From contig JBJOND010000037.1 of NCBI GenBank assembly GCA_046052065.1, positions 1 through 23,398 on the forward strand: 23,398 nucleotides of DNA. Reading direction: 5' to 3'. This DNA comes from CAINEC01 sp046052065 (GTDB lineage Bacteria > Bacteroidota > Bacteroidia > AKYH767-A > OLB10). The position numbers and the translations under genes were made by a program. How positions within the stretch are numbered: the first letter of the stretch is position 1; each line of letters starts with the position of its first letter. The notes under the pieces were generated by a model. That model had not been told where the DNA came from. It worked only from the letters and a program-made list of their open reading frames with translations, and did no database searches. This document shows, piece after piece, positions 14,366 through 23,340 of the stretch.

Positions 14366-16888
14366 ATGAAAAAAACAGCAAAATCAATTGCAATCGTCAT
14401 TCTGCTTGTATTCTCTACAATCGGATTCATGACAAAAACATCAACTGCCCAAACCTTCCCAGCTCCAAGCAGCTGTACCTCTAACGACTTATCGCTCGTT
14501 GGAATTACACTAACAGGAGGAAACCTGTGCAATACCTGCACTCCAGGGACAACTTTAACAAGAACGGTAAACTTTGCAATCAACAATAAAACAGGTTCGA
14601 CTAGAACTTCGTTTGCATTTTGGGGTACCCTTCAAATTTTTAATGATAATGGAACATTAGCAAGCTCTACGCCTTATTCAGGTTGCGTAGGACCTGTTCC
14701 AAAAAATGCAACAACAACATTTCAAAATGGTACATTATCTTATCAATGCGGACAGTCGTTGCGTTTAGTAAACATTTATCTTGCTTGGACGGATGCGTCT
14801 GCAAATAGCACATGTGCAACTTTATTAAATAACACAGCTGGTATTAATCCAAAATGTGGTGTTCTACCAGCTATTAACATCAATGCAGGTGTAAATGGTA
14901 CAGTAACAACAACTGATGCAACATGTTCAGGAAATGGAAGCATCACTATTACACCATTCGGTGGAAAAGCTCCATATTCAATCAATATTGGAAGCACCAC
15001 TTTCACCAATGTAACAACAGCTACTACGTTTAATAATCTTGCTCCAGGAACATATACGGCAACAATTACTGATGCTAACGCATGTACAAATACAAAAATT
15101 CGTACGATTGCTCCTGCATCTAATTTTCCTGCTGCACCAACAGGTTCTAACCAAACGCAGTGTCAAGCAAATCCAATTCAGACACTTACTGCCTCTGCAA
15201 CTGCTGCACAAGGAACCGTTCGTTGGTTCAACGCAGCTACAGGCGGAACATTGATAAATAACCCTACATTAAATACTGTAGGATCGGTGACTTATTTTGC
15301 TGAAACCGTTTTCGGAACTTGTACAAGTGCAAGCCGTACTCCTATTGTATTAACGATTAATCAGACTCCTGCTGCTCCAGTTAGCGGTGGAAATATTACG
15401 GAATGTGAGCAATCATCCATTCAAACACTAACTGCAACAGCAACTGGTAGTAATGTAACTTGGTATACTGCCTCTACCGGTGGTTCATTAGTAGCTTCTC
15501 CAACTTTAAACACTGTTGGAACTGCAACTTATCATGCAATGGCTACCTTAGGTACTTGTAACAGCTTCACACGTACTCCTGTTACATTAACAATTAATCC
15601 AACTCCTGCTGCTCCAGTTAGCGGTGGAAATATTTCGGAATGTGAGCAATCGCCAATTCAGACGCTAACTGCAACTGCAACGGGTAGCAATGTAACTTGG
15701 TTTACAGCATCTAGCGGTGGATCATTGGTAGCTTCTCCAACATTAAACACCGTTGGAACTGCAACTTATCATGCGATGGCTACTTTAGGTACTTGTAACA
15801 GCTTTACACGTACTCCGGTTACGTTAACAATTAATCCAACTCCTGCTGCACCAATTAGTGGCGGAGATATTATTGAATGTGAGCAATCATCCATTCAAAC
15901 ACTAACTGCATCTGCAACTGGTAGCAATGTAACTTGGTTTACAGCATCTAGCGGTGGATCATTGGTAGCTTCTCCAACATTAAACACCGTTGGAACTGCA
16001 ACTTATCATGCGATGGCTACTTTAGGTACTTGTAACAGCTTTACACGTACTCCGGTTACGTTAACAATTAATCCAACTCCTGCTGCACCAATTAGTGGTG
16101 GAGATATTACTGAGTGCGTTGCATCACCTGTACAAACACTTACTGCTACAGCTTCAGGTAGCAATGTAACTTGGTATACTGCTTCTAACGGTGGTGCATT
16201 GGTGCACCCTCCATCATTAAACGCTATTGGAACGATTACTTACCATTCAATGACAACATTAGGTTCTTGTAACAGCTTTACACGTACTCCCGTAACATTA
16301 ACAATTAACCCTTCGCCAGCGAATGCTACTATCTGTATTGTACAACCTAATTTATGTGGACCTGCAACTGGAAGCATTACAATTGTTTCCCCTGTAGGTG
16401 ATGGATACCTTTACAGTATCAACAATGGTACAAGCTACCAGTCAAGTACACTTTTTGACAATTTACAAGCTGGATCAGTAACAGGGATTCTTGTAAAAGA
16501 TAATAATACTTGCGTTTCTTCTAGCGTTGATTGTTCTAACTCAGATTGCACACCTCCTGCTAGTACTGATAGACAAACTACTCCTGCTAGCAATGATGGA
16601 CAAACTACTCGTGTAAGTACAGTTAAGAATTCAACTATTGTTGCTTACCCGAATCCGTTTACTGACAATGTTAAGTTTGAAGTAAATGTTGCGGAAGAAG
16701 GCGATGCATTATTAGAAGTATTCAACATGTTCGGGCAAAGAGTGCAGACTGTTTTCCAAGGTCATGTAAAGTCTGGAGTAAGCACATTTGACTTAAATAT
16801 TTCAGGTAGCTCTCAAGCAAATTATATTTATCGCATGACAATTGGCGGTAAACAACTAACTGGAAAATTATTTAAGGTTAATTACTAA
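14366..16888 (+). CDS. Adhesin-like secreted protein with SprB-type and tandem Ig-like repeats, T9SS sorted
   Basis: 840 residues. The signal peptide (~1-29, ending STAQ) is followed by a Cys-containing N-terminal domain (~30-165). Next comes a SprB-type repeat (~170-250: DATCSGNGSITITPFGGKAPYS ... LAPGTYTATITDANAC). Five Ig-like repeats of 79 residues follow (~255-649). The first is diverged; repeats 2-5 start exactly every 237 bp at 15365, 15602, 15839 and 16076 and share TPAAPxSGG ... ATYHAMATLGTCNSFTRTP. A short Ser/Thr/Asp linker (~730-760) leads to a T9SS type A domain (YPNPFTDNVKFEV ... KLFKVNY). No enzyme domain is present; a gliding or attachment adhesin role is likely but unproven. 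A terminator follows the stop. Confidence 0.9.
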   Translation: MKKTAKSIAIVILLVFSTIGFMTKTSTAQTFPAPSSCTSNDLSLVGITLTGGNLCNTCTPGTTLTRTVNFAINNKTGSTRTSFAFWGTLQIFNDNGTLASSTPYSGCVGPVPKNATTTFQNGTLSYQCGQSLRLVNIYLAWTDASANSTCATLLNNTAGINPKCGVLPAININAGVNGTVTTTDATCSGNGSITITPFGGKAPYSINIGSTTFTNVTTATTFNNLAPGTYTATITDANACTNTKIRTIAPASNFPAAPTGSNQTQCQANPIQTLTASATAAQGTVRWFNAATGGTLINNPTLNTVGSVTYFAETVFGTCTSASRTPIVLTINQTPAAPVSGGNITECEQSSIQTLTATATGSNVTWYTASTGGSLVASPTLNTVGTATYHAMATLGTCNSFTRTPVTLTINPTPAAPVSGGNISECEQSPIQTLTATATGSNVTWFTASSGGSLVASPTLNTVGTATYHAMATLGTCNSFTRTPVTLTINPTPAAPISGGDIIECEQSSIQTLTASATGSNVTWFTASSGGSLVASPTLNTVGTATYHAMATLGTCNSFTRTPVTLTINPTPAAPISGGDITECVASPVQTLTATASGSNVTWYTASNGGALVHPPSLNAIGTITYHSMTTLGSCNSFTRTPVTLTINPSPANATICIVQPNLCGPATGSITIVSPVGDGYLYSINNGTSYQSSTLFDNLQAGSVTGILVKDNNTCVSSSVDCSNSDCTPPASTDRQTTPASNDGQTTRVSTVKNSTIVAYPNPFTDNVKFEVNVAEEGDALLEVFNMFGQRVQTVFQGHVKSGVSTFDLNISGSSQANYIYRMTIGGKQLTGKLFKVNY
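15365..16312 (+). repeat. Four in-frame 237-bp tandem repeats
   Basis: Units at 15365, 15602, 15839 and 16076 encode Ig-like repeats 2-5. Positions 15683-15861 and 15920-16098 are identical over 179 bp, including synonymous positions, so at least one unit was copied recently. The fourth unit is more diverged towards its 3' end. Confidence 0.93.
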
Positions 16889-16907
16889 TTCTTGAATAAT
16901 CATTCAA

Positions 16908-16940
16908 AAAAAGGCAGCTTAATCGCTGCCTTTTTCATTT
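16908..16940 (+). terminator. Intrinsic terminator of the Ig-repeat gene
   Basis: Perfect 11-bp stem AAAAAGGCAGC / GCTGCCTTTTT with loop TTAATC, 19 bp after the stop at 16888. The A and T flanks make it potentially active on both strands. Confidence 0.92.
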
Positions 16941-17097
16941 TAAAATCAAACATAAAACAATCAACTTTAAATTATTTTTTTATCTTTTACCTAAATATAT
17001 AATTACCAATATCCGATGCGATCAAATTACGTTTTTAATTAAAGCCACTATTCCTTTTTTCTTCCTACCTTTCACCTACCATTAAAAACTTTTTATC

Positions 17098-17751
17098 ATG
17101 TGCTTCTCTGCAACTGCCAGCTTTGTTTCTGCTTCCGTTTTAAGTGTCGCAGGTGTCATTTCCCTTTCATCTACTAAAAAGAAAAATCAGAAATTATTTG
17201 CGACCATTCCGCTGATATTTGGGATACAACAATTTTTAGAAGGTTTGCTATGGTTGATTTTACCTGATGCCTCCAACAAAGAAGCGATATCGACCCTCAC
17301 CCTACTCTTTTTATTTTTCGCGCAAGTGGTTTGGCCTCTATGGGTACCACTATCAGTATGGGTATACGAAGAAGAAGTAAAAAGGAAAAATACCTTATTC
17401 GTATTTTTAATAATCGGAATTATTGTCGCAGGATATCTAGCCTTCTGCATTTTAAATTTTGATATTGCTGCCGTGATGAAAGAACATCATATTCAATATC
17501 AACTTTCATTCATTCAAAAAATTGTTCCAATAAGCGGATGGCTTTATTTCGTCACAACAGTTATCCCACCTTTCATATCGACCTGCCACCGAATGCGCAT
17601 ATTGGGAACCATCATCTTTCTTTCATATGTAGTATCTAAAATTTACTTCAACGATTATCTAATCTCCGTATGGTGTTTCTTTGCAGCGGTTTTAAGTCTG
17701 CTTGTAATATTAGTCATACGACAAGTACCATTGGGGAAATTTGCTAAGTAG
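17098..17751 (+). CDS. DUF6629 family integral membrane protein
   Basis: 217 residues. The N-terminus MCFSATASFVSASVLSVAGV is the hallmark of the DUF6629 family. It is followed by FGIQQFLEGLLWLIL, and the protein has about seven predicted membrane helices separated by short charged loops (STKKKNQK, YEEEVKRKN, KEHHIQ). The family has no established activity. Length and start agree with the family, which begins at this Met-Cys-Phe-Ser. It stands alone on the plus strand, 209 bp after the previous gene and 166 bp before the next, with no visible promoter consensus and no operon partner. Confidence 0.85.
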   Translation: MCFSATASFVSASVLSVAGVISLSSTKKKNQKLFATIPLIFGIQQFLEGLLWLILPDASNKEAISTLTLLFLFFAQVVWPLWVPLSVWVYEEEVKRKNTLFVFLIIGIIVAGYLAFCILNFDIAAVMKEHHIQYQLSFIQKIVPISGWLYFVTTVIPPFISTCHRMRILGTIIFLSYVVSKIYFNDYLISVWCFFAAVLSLLVILVIRQVPLGKFAK

Positions 17752-17917
17752 TTAACTCACCTAGCCATTCAAATGATTATTTTAGATAAAGAAATAATTT
17801 ATGTAGTTATTGCTAACCGATACTAATTAAAAAAGGTTGGCAATTGTAATTTTTAAAAAACACGCCTTCGATTTCCTAAGAAGTAACTATTTTTAAGCAT
17901 CCCAAAACCAAAATGCT

Positions 17918-20443
17918 TTGAAAACATCTTTACGACTATCCATTCTAGCACTTCTTAGTTTTATTCAACTTCACGCTTATTCTCAGGTAGTGATTAATGA
18001 ATATTCAGCATCTAACCTAACACAGTTTGTAGATAATCATAGTGACTTTGAAGATTGGATTGAATTATATAATACCGGAACTACATCTGTGAACTTAGGA
18101 GGTTATTACCTAAGTGATGATTCAATAAAAAATACTAAATATCAAATCCCAGCTGGCACTATTATTAGCGCAGGAGGTTACCTTCGTTTCTGGTGCAGCG
18201 GAAGAAATAATTTTTCAGGAAATAATTATCATACAAGCTTTCGTATCACACAAACAAAAAATAACGGAGAAGATATAGTATTATCAGATCCATCAGGCGT
18301 AATCATTGATGGAACGGATGTGTTAAAAACACAGAATGGTCATTCACGCGGAAGAACACCTGATGGCAGTAGTAATTATGCAATCTTTATTACACCTACT
18401 CCACTTGCAACAAATAACTTAAGTACTGCTTATACGCGTTATGCTGATAAGCCAGACTTCATTTTTCCTGCAGGATTTTATACAGGCTCTTTATCGTTTT
18501 TCATAACTACATCAGATACAAACTGCACCATTCGCTATACCGATAATGGTACTGCTCCTACTGCTACATCTGCTTCATATGTAAATCCTATAACGATCAC
18601 ACAAACAAAAGTGATTAAGGCAGTAAACTATAGCAACGATCCTACAATCCTTCCTAGCTTCATGGAGTTTGCAACGTATTTTATAAATGTAAATCATACT
18701 TTACCAATTGTATCTATATCAGGAACGCAATTGAATAATCTTGCAAATGGGGCTGGAACCTTAGAACCTAAAGGGGCATTTGAATATTTTGATACTTTAG
18801 GTGTGCGCACAGCAAATACGTATGGTGAGTTTAATCGCCATGGACAAGATTCGTGGGTTCTTAGTCAGCGTTCACTCGATTTTATTTCACGTGATGAGAT
18901 GGGCTATAATCATAGCGTTGAAGAAAAATTATTTGAATACTCTACACGAAAAGATTTTCAACGATTGATTCTTCGTGCTGCAGGCGACGATAATTATCCT
19001 GCCGATCATCGACCAGATAATGATGGTAGTTGCCATGTACGTGATGCTTACATTCACATGCTTTCTAAAAAAGGAGGAATGAATCTCGATGTGCGTAATG
19101 CAGAAAAATGCATTGTGTATTTGAATGGTCAATATTGGGGTGTATATGATATCAGAGAGAATCCTGATGAACACGACTACACAGAATATTATTACGGACA
19201 GGATAAGTACAATCTATACTACATCGAAACATGGGGCAATACATGGGCAGAGTATGGTGGAACCGCTGCATTAAATGAATGGGGACAATTATGGAGCTAC
19301 ATTCAAAATAATAGTATGGCTAACCCCACTAATTATAATTATGTAATGGATCGTTATGATGCAACAAGCCTTGTAGATTATATCATTACTAATGCCGTTA
19401 CAGTTTGTTCTGATTGGTTAAATTATAATACTGGATGGTGGCGCGGATTAGATTCCACACAACAACATTTAAAATGGGGTTATATCCTTTGGGATAACGA
19501 TGCTACATTTGGTCATTATATAAACTATACGGGTATTCCAAATACTAGCTACACGGCCGACCCTTGCGATGTAGAAGGACTTGCAGGATTTTCAGATCCG
19601 GAAGGACATATCTTAGTATTAAATCGCCTACGACAAAATCCTGCGTTTAACCAATATTATATTTCACGTATGGCCGATTTATGGAATACCGTTTTTAGTT
19701 GTGATAATATGCTTGCACAGCTCGATAGTATACGAGCTAAACTTACGCCTGAAATGGCAGCGCATAGCACACGCTGGAATGGTACATTTACAGAGTGGAA
19801 TCAGAATATGGATACCCTTCGTGCTTTTATTGCTAACCGTTGTAATTATATGCCTAGTGGAATGATTGGTTGCTATGGATTAACAGGTCCGTATAATATT
19901 ACACTAAATGCAGATCCTGCCAACTTTGGTAAAGTACGATTCAATACCATTGTGCATGATCAGTTTCCGTGGTCAGGATCTTACTTTGGAGGAATGGATA
20001 ATATTTTTGAAGCCATGCCTGATACTCTACGTTCATTTATAAATTGGACATCAAACTCACAGGTATTTCAACCAAATGATAGCACTGCGTTAGTAAAAGT
20101 TAATTTGAGTGGCAATGATTCTATTGTTGCACATTTTGATTATGCAACTGCTGTTTATGGCATGAATCAAACAGAACCGAAAGCAAGTGCTTATCCGACC
20201 GTAGTAGATGAATTCACACAATTAGATTTTAGTTTACCTGAAGTATCAACTGTTGATATTCAATTAGTGGATATCAATGGAAAAACAATTAGTGTATTTG
20301 CAAAGGGAGAACAAATGCAACGCGGATTTCACAGCATGCAATTATCAATACCTTCGGGAAGTTTAGAAGCAGGGATTTACTTATTACAACTTCGTGCTGG
20401 TACTTTTGGTAAGTCGTTTAAGTTGATTATTGCGAATAAATAA
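17918..20443 (+). CDS. CotH kinase family protein with lamin-tail domain and T9SS sorting domain (TTG start)
   Basis: 841 residues. Translation appears to start at TTG: no in-frame ATG or GTG exists between it and the upstream stop at 17894, and the signal peptide KTSLRLSILALLSFIQLHAYSQ follows at once. Domains in order: a lamin-tail domain (~24-150, VVINEYSASN ... DWIELYNTG), a chitobiase C-terminal-like beta domain (~180-250, CTIRYTDNGTAPT), and a CotH kinase-like domain (~265-600). The last contains LRAAGDDNYPADH, GVYDIRENPDEHDY and LWDNDATFG, which fits the metal-binding DxxFG region of CotH. A weaker T9SS-type domain ends the protein (YPTVVDEFTQLDF ... GIYLLQLRAG). CotH proteins are atypical secreted kinases; the substrate here is unknown. 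Confidence 0.9.
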   Translation: MKTSLRLSILALLSFIQLHAYSQVVINEYSASNLTQFVDNHSDFEDWIELYNTGTTSVNLGGYYLSDDSIKNTKYQIPAGTIISAGGYLRFWCSGRNNFSGNNYHTSFRITQTKNNGEDIVLSDPSGVIIDGTDVLKTQNGHSRGRTPDGSSNYAIFITPTPLATNNLSTAYTRYADKPDFIFPAGFYTGSLSFFITTSDTNCTIRYTDNGTAPTATSASYVNPITITQTKVIKAVNYSNDPTILPSFMEFATYFINVNHTLPIVSISGTQLNNLANGAGTLEPKGAFEYFDTLGVRTANTYGEFNRHGQDSWVLSQRSLDFISRDEMGYNHSVEEKLFEYSTRKDFQRLILRAAGDDNYPADHRPDNDGSCHVRDAYIHMLSKKGGMNLDVRNAEKCIVYLNGQYWGVYDIRENPDEHDYTEYYYGQDKYNLYYIETWGNTWAEYGGTAALNEWGQLWSYIQNNSMANPTNYNYVMDRYDATSLVDYIITNAVTVCSDWLNYNTGWWRGLDSTQQHLKWGYILWDNDATFGHYINYTGIPNTSYTADPCDVEGLAGFSDPEGHILVLNRLRQNPAFNQYYISRMADLWNTVFSCDNMLAQLDSIRAKLTPEMAAHSTRWNGTFTEWNQNMDTLRAFIANRCNYMPSGMIGCYGLTGPYNITLNADPANFGKVRFNTIVHDQFPWSGSYFGGMDNIFEAMPDTLRSFINWTSNSQVFQPNDSTALVKVNLSGNDSIVAHFDYATAVYGMNQTEPKASAYPTVVDEFTQLDFSLPEVSTVDIQLVDINGKTISVFAKGEQMQRGFHSMQLSIPSGSLEAGIYLLQLRAGTFGKSFKLIIANK

Positions 20444-20447
20444 AGCG

Positions 20448-21068
20448 CTATTTTACTTCGGAAAGTGATTTAAAAATCTCTGGGAATTTCATTACCGGTA
20501 TTGATCCGATTTGAAGTGCAAAATATCCAAAAGGAAATTCTTTTTCTTTCGGCATTATTTGTAATTGATACCAACCAGGCTTGAAATTCTTATCGGTTAT
20601 TCTGATTGTTGGATTATTCCTTTCTTTAAATTTCAGAGGAGTTTCATCTTTTAACTGAATAAAGTTTGTATCAGCATTATTGATTTCGATTCTATTTAAA
20701 GCAATTGACGCATTAAATCCTTTTGATTTAGGCGCATTTGCATTTTCAAATAAATAAGTCACCTTATCCCCTTTATTAGGAGAAAACGATTCAGGCAATG
20801 GAGAAATAAATCGAAGTCCTAATTCCTGCAAAGGATTATCAATAAAAAAATAAAGCGAGAATGAATTTTGCTCTTCTACTTTATAAATTGTTACATTACT
20901 TGAATCGATATAATCAAATTGCGTCCTAGCTTTTTCATAAGGCAGAGCCTGCTGAATTGCAGGATATCCCCGAGTGCCCGTGATACATAAAAAAGGATTG
21001 GTGCGCTGAGCAATTACATTTGGGCCAACATTAAAAAGTATAAGTAATACTAAAAATAATTTTCTCAT
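20448..21068 (-). CDS. Unrecognised small secreted protein
   Basis: 206 residues. A signal peptide (MRKLFLVLLILFNVGPNVIAQ) precedes a mostly beta-strand, soluble mature region with a single Cys soon after the cleavage site (NPFLCITGTRG). I recognise no domain, lipobox or T9SS tail. Towards the end, PGWYQLQIMPKEKEFPFGYFALQIG looks like the paired strands of a small beta-sandwich. It follows the solute-binding lipoprotein gene by 30 bp on the same strand, so it is probably the last gene of a run DUF58, solute-binding protein, this gene. Its stop lies only 4 bp from that of the convergent CotH gene. Confidence 0.75.
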   Translation of the reverse strand: MRKLFLVLLILFNVGPNVIAQRTNPFLCITGTRGYPAIQQALPYEKARTQFDYIDSSNVTIYKVEEQNSFSLYFFIDNPLQELGLRFISPLPESFSPNKGDKVTYLFENANAPKSKGFNASIALNRIEINNADTNFIQLKDETPLKFKERNNPTIRITDKNFKPGWYQLQIMPKEKEFPFGYFALQIGSIPVMKFPEIFKSLSEVK

Positions 21069-21098
21069 ACTTTGAAACGGTAAATCGTTTGATAAATT

Positions 21099-22304
21099 TT
21101 ACAACGACTTCTTCACGAACTTCCAAGAATATACACCATTCACTTTTTGTAGTCCCCAGTAATCGAATGAACCGTTAGAACGATCGCCGTTGGCATTTAG
21201 AGTGATTGAACCTGTTGCACCACTGAACTGTGCTGATTGTGCAACAAACGAGTTACGTAGGTTCGCTGCTTCAACAGGTACAGCGTTGTTCGCTTCTACT
21301 GTACGAGCTAAAACCCACATCGCATCATACGCAGCAATTGCATAGGCATCTGCTTGTTGTCCACAACGGTTAAGGATAGCCGCAGTTAAAGGCTGCCATT
21401 TTGATTGTGCCGACATTGGCAATCCGAATTCAGGAGCATAATACGAAGTAGCAATAGCAAAATCGCAAGCCGCACTGCTTGATAAAATTGCACTGCTCTT
21501 AATAAATCCATCGCCACCATACCAGTTTACACTTTGTAAAAGTGTATCGCCATTTGCCAAATTAAAAATATCAACCGCCTCATCAAACGAAGCTAAATAA
21601 ACACCAACTGCAGTATATCCATAGGTTGCAGATAGCGATGTGATTCTTGATTTAATATCGTTTAACAATGCTGTATAATCAGTAGTAGTTGTAGCATAAG
21701 GAGTAATGTATTCTACCGTGGTACTCGCTTTTGCATCAAATGCTGTTTTAACAGAATTCTGCAGACCAATATTTCCTACATCATCACGTGAAACAACAAC
21801 CAACCCCCTCTTTCCTTCGTCATAAATAGAAGTTGCAATAGCACCACCCTCAATAACATCTCCCGGGCAATAACGATAAATCGCATCGTTTGCAATAGCC
21901 AATGAACTGGCAGTACTGCCCTGACTTACTACTAACATTTTATTTGCATCAGCAAAGGACTTAATCGCGCTTACTTCTGCACTCGATTGTGGTCCGATGA
22001 TTAAACGCATACCAGCATTCAATGCATCATTCATATACGTTTTTGCTAATGCAGTGTCCAACTTTGTATCATATACCGTAGTAGAAAAACGAAAAGGAAC
22101 TCCACGTGCTTCGAAATCTGCATTGATTTCTTCTACTGCAATTTCAATTGCTGCTTTTGAAGGAACACCTAGCGATGACCAGTTGCCCGTTAATGAAAAT
22201 AATGCGCCAACATTAACTGTCGTGAAATTTTGTTCGTCGTCTTTTTTACATCCAGCAACAAACATTAATGTGATGCATGTTATTACTAATACTAACTTTT
22301 TCAT
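21099..22304 (-). CDS. Branched-chain-amino-acid-type ABC solute-binding lipoprotein (Peripla_BP_6), orphan
   Basis: 401 residues. The signal peptide ends in the lipobox MFVAGC (Cys19), followed by KKDDEQ, an acidic start that often marks export to the Bacteroidota surface. The body is a type I periplasmic-binding fold of the LivJ/family-6 class: VNVGALFSLTGNWSSLG, AAIEIAVEEIN, IIGPQSSAEV, VVSQGSTASSLA, then RGLVVVSRDD and QADAYAIAAYDAMWVLA. These are the usual strand-helix landmarks, and the length is normal. No permease or ATPase gene is nearby, so it may serve as a sensor or scavenging protein rather than a transporter component. It lies 26 bp after the DUF58 gene on the same strand and 30 bp before the next gene. 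Confidence 0.9.
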   Translation of the reverse strand: MKKLVLVITCITLMFVAGCKKDDEQNFTTVNVGALFSLTGNWSSLGVPSKAAIEIAVEEINADFEARGVPFRFSTTVYDTKLDTALAKTYMNDALNAGMRLIIGPQSSAEVSAIKSFADANKMLVVSQGSTASSLAIANDAIYRYCPGDVIEGGAIATSIYDEGKRGLVVVSRDDVGNIGLQNSVKTAFDAKASTTVEYITPYATTTTDYTALLNDIKSRITSLSATYGYTAVGVYLASFDEAVDIFNLANGDTLLQSVNWYGGDGFIKSSAILSSSAACDFAIATSYYAPEFGLPMSAQSKWQPLTAAILNRCGQQADAYAIAAYDAMWVLARTVEANNAVPVEAANLRNSFVAQSAQFSGATGSITLNANGDRSNGSFDYWGLQKVNGVYSWKFVKKSL

Positions 22305-22330
22305 TTTATAAACTTTTCTGCTTTTTATTT

Positions 22331-23254
22331 TTATAACATTTTCTGACGCTTCGCCAGATAAGGAGCTAATACTTGCTTATAACCCTTATGGATATCCGCT
22401 TCAATAAAATCGATGCGATATTGTGCGCACTTTAACTCTAACTCTTTTCTAAACTCTCCAATTGACTTCAAATAATTCTCTCGAATTTGACCTGCATGCA
22501 CTTTAATTTCTTCTCCACTTTCTACATCTACAAATCGATATGGACGATTTTCAAAATTAAAATCCAGTTCTAATCTTTTATCTACCGTATGAAACAAAAT
22601 CACTTCGTGCTTATTATATCTTAGATGTTGTAATGCACCGAATAAATCTTTTGCCTCTGCTCCATTTTCAAACATATCACTAAAAATCACTACTAATGAA
22701 CGTTTATGAATGCTTTCAGCAATCTGATGTAATGCCTCTGCAGCTGATGTTTTTCGAGGTGTTTCAGACTTTGCAGCCATTGCCTCTTCCAATTTATGGA
22801 TAAGTAATTTATGATGCACAGAACTACTCTTAGCAGGCATATTCAAATCTAAATGATCCGTAAACAAACTTAATCCGACTGCATCGCGCTGCATCTTTAA
22901 AAGGTTCATGATAGACGCCGCACAATGCGCAGAAAAAGTAATCTTATTCATCAACTCAGCATCCTTTTTATTCATCTCCGGAAAATGCATCGAGGAGGAA
23001 TTATCGACTACCAGTTGACAACGTAAGTTTGTTTCTTCTTCGTAGCGCTTGGTAAATAATTTATCTGTGCGACCAAACAATTTCCAATCGATGTGACGAG
23101 TTGGCTCGCCTGGATTGTAAATGCGATGCTCGGCGAACTCGACTGAGAAACCGTGAAAAGGACTTTTATGAAGACCAGTTATAAAACCCTCTACCACTTG
23201 ACGGGCAATAAGTTCAAGGCTTGAAAACTGCTGTACTTCGTTATGTCGTATCAC
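22331..23254 (-). CDS. DUF58 domain protein (MoxR-associated)
   Basis: 307 residues, starting with GTG (23252-23254). It contains the DUF58 signature YNPGEPTRHIDWKLFGRTDKLFTKRYEEE (split here only by description; residues ~46-74). A vWA-like fold follows, with VVDNSSSM (metal-site DxSxS, ~82-89) and VIFSDMFENG. DUF58 proteins are usually encoded next to a MoxR AAA+ ATPase and Bat-type vWA proteins, acting as chaperone-like complexes for envelope or metalloprotein maturation. No MoxR gene is visible here: the next gene upstream is thioredoxin. The gene is followed closely by the solute-binding protein gene, suggesting shared transcription. Confidence 0.9.
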   Translation of the reverse strand: MIRHNEVQQFSSLELIARQVVEGFITGLHKSPFHGFSVEFAEHRIYNPGEPTRHIDWKLFGRTDKLFTKRYEEETNLRCQLVVDNSSSMHFPEMNKKDAELMNKITFSAHCAASIMNLLKMQRDAVGLSLFTDHLDLNMPAKSSSVHHKLLIHKLEEAMAAKSETPRKTSAAEALHQIAESIHKRSLVVIFSDMFENGAEAKDLFGALQHLRYNKHEVILFHTVDKRLELDFNFENRPYRFVDVESGEEIKVHAGQIRENYLKSIGEFRKELELKCAQYRIDFIEADIHKGYKQVLAPYLAKRQKML

Positions 23255-23293
23255 GGAACTAATTTATCTGATAAAAATAGTAAATGTAAAAGA

Positions 23294-23322
23294 AAAGAGG
23301 CCGTCCTTTCGGCGACCTCTTT
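23294..23322 (-). terminator. Terminator of the thioredoxin gene
   Basis: On the minus strand AAAGAGG / CCTCTTT closes a stem with an inner GCCG/CGGC pairing, followed by TTCTTTTAC. It lies 18 bp after the thioredoxin stop codon and before the DUF58 start, so the DUF58 gene should have its own promoter. Confidence 0.8.
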
Positions 23323-23340
23323 CAACAATTTTATCAAAAA

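Noticed and set aside
15365..16312. CRISPR-like or non-coding tandem array
   Set aside because: The period is 237 bp, in frame, without unique spacers, and lies inside an intact coding sequence for Ig-like domains.
11721..17840. Sigma-54 promoters at TTGGCA (near 11721, 14233 and 17835)
   Set aside because: Each has a -24-like TTGGCA but none has the GC of the -12 element at the required spacing.
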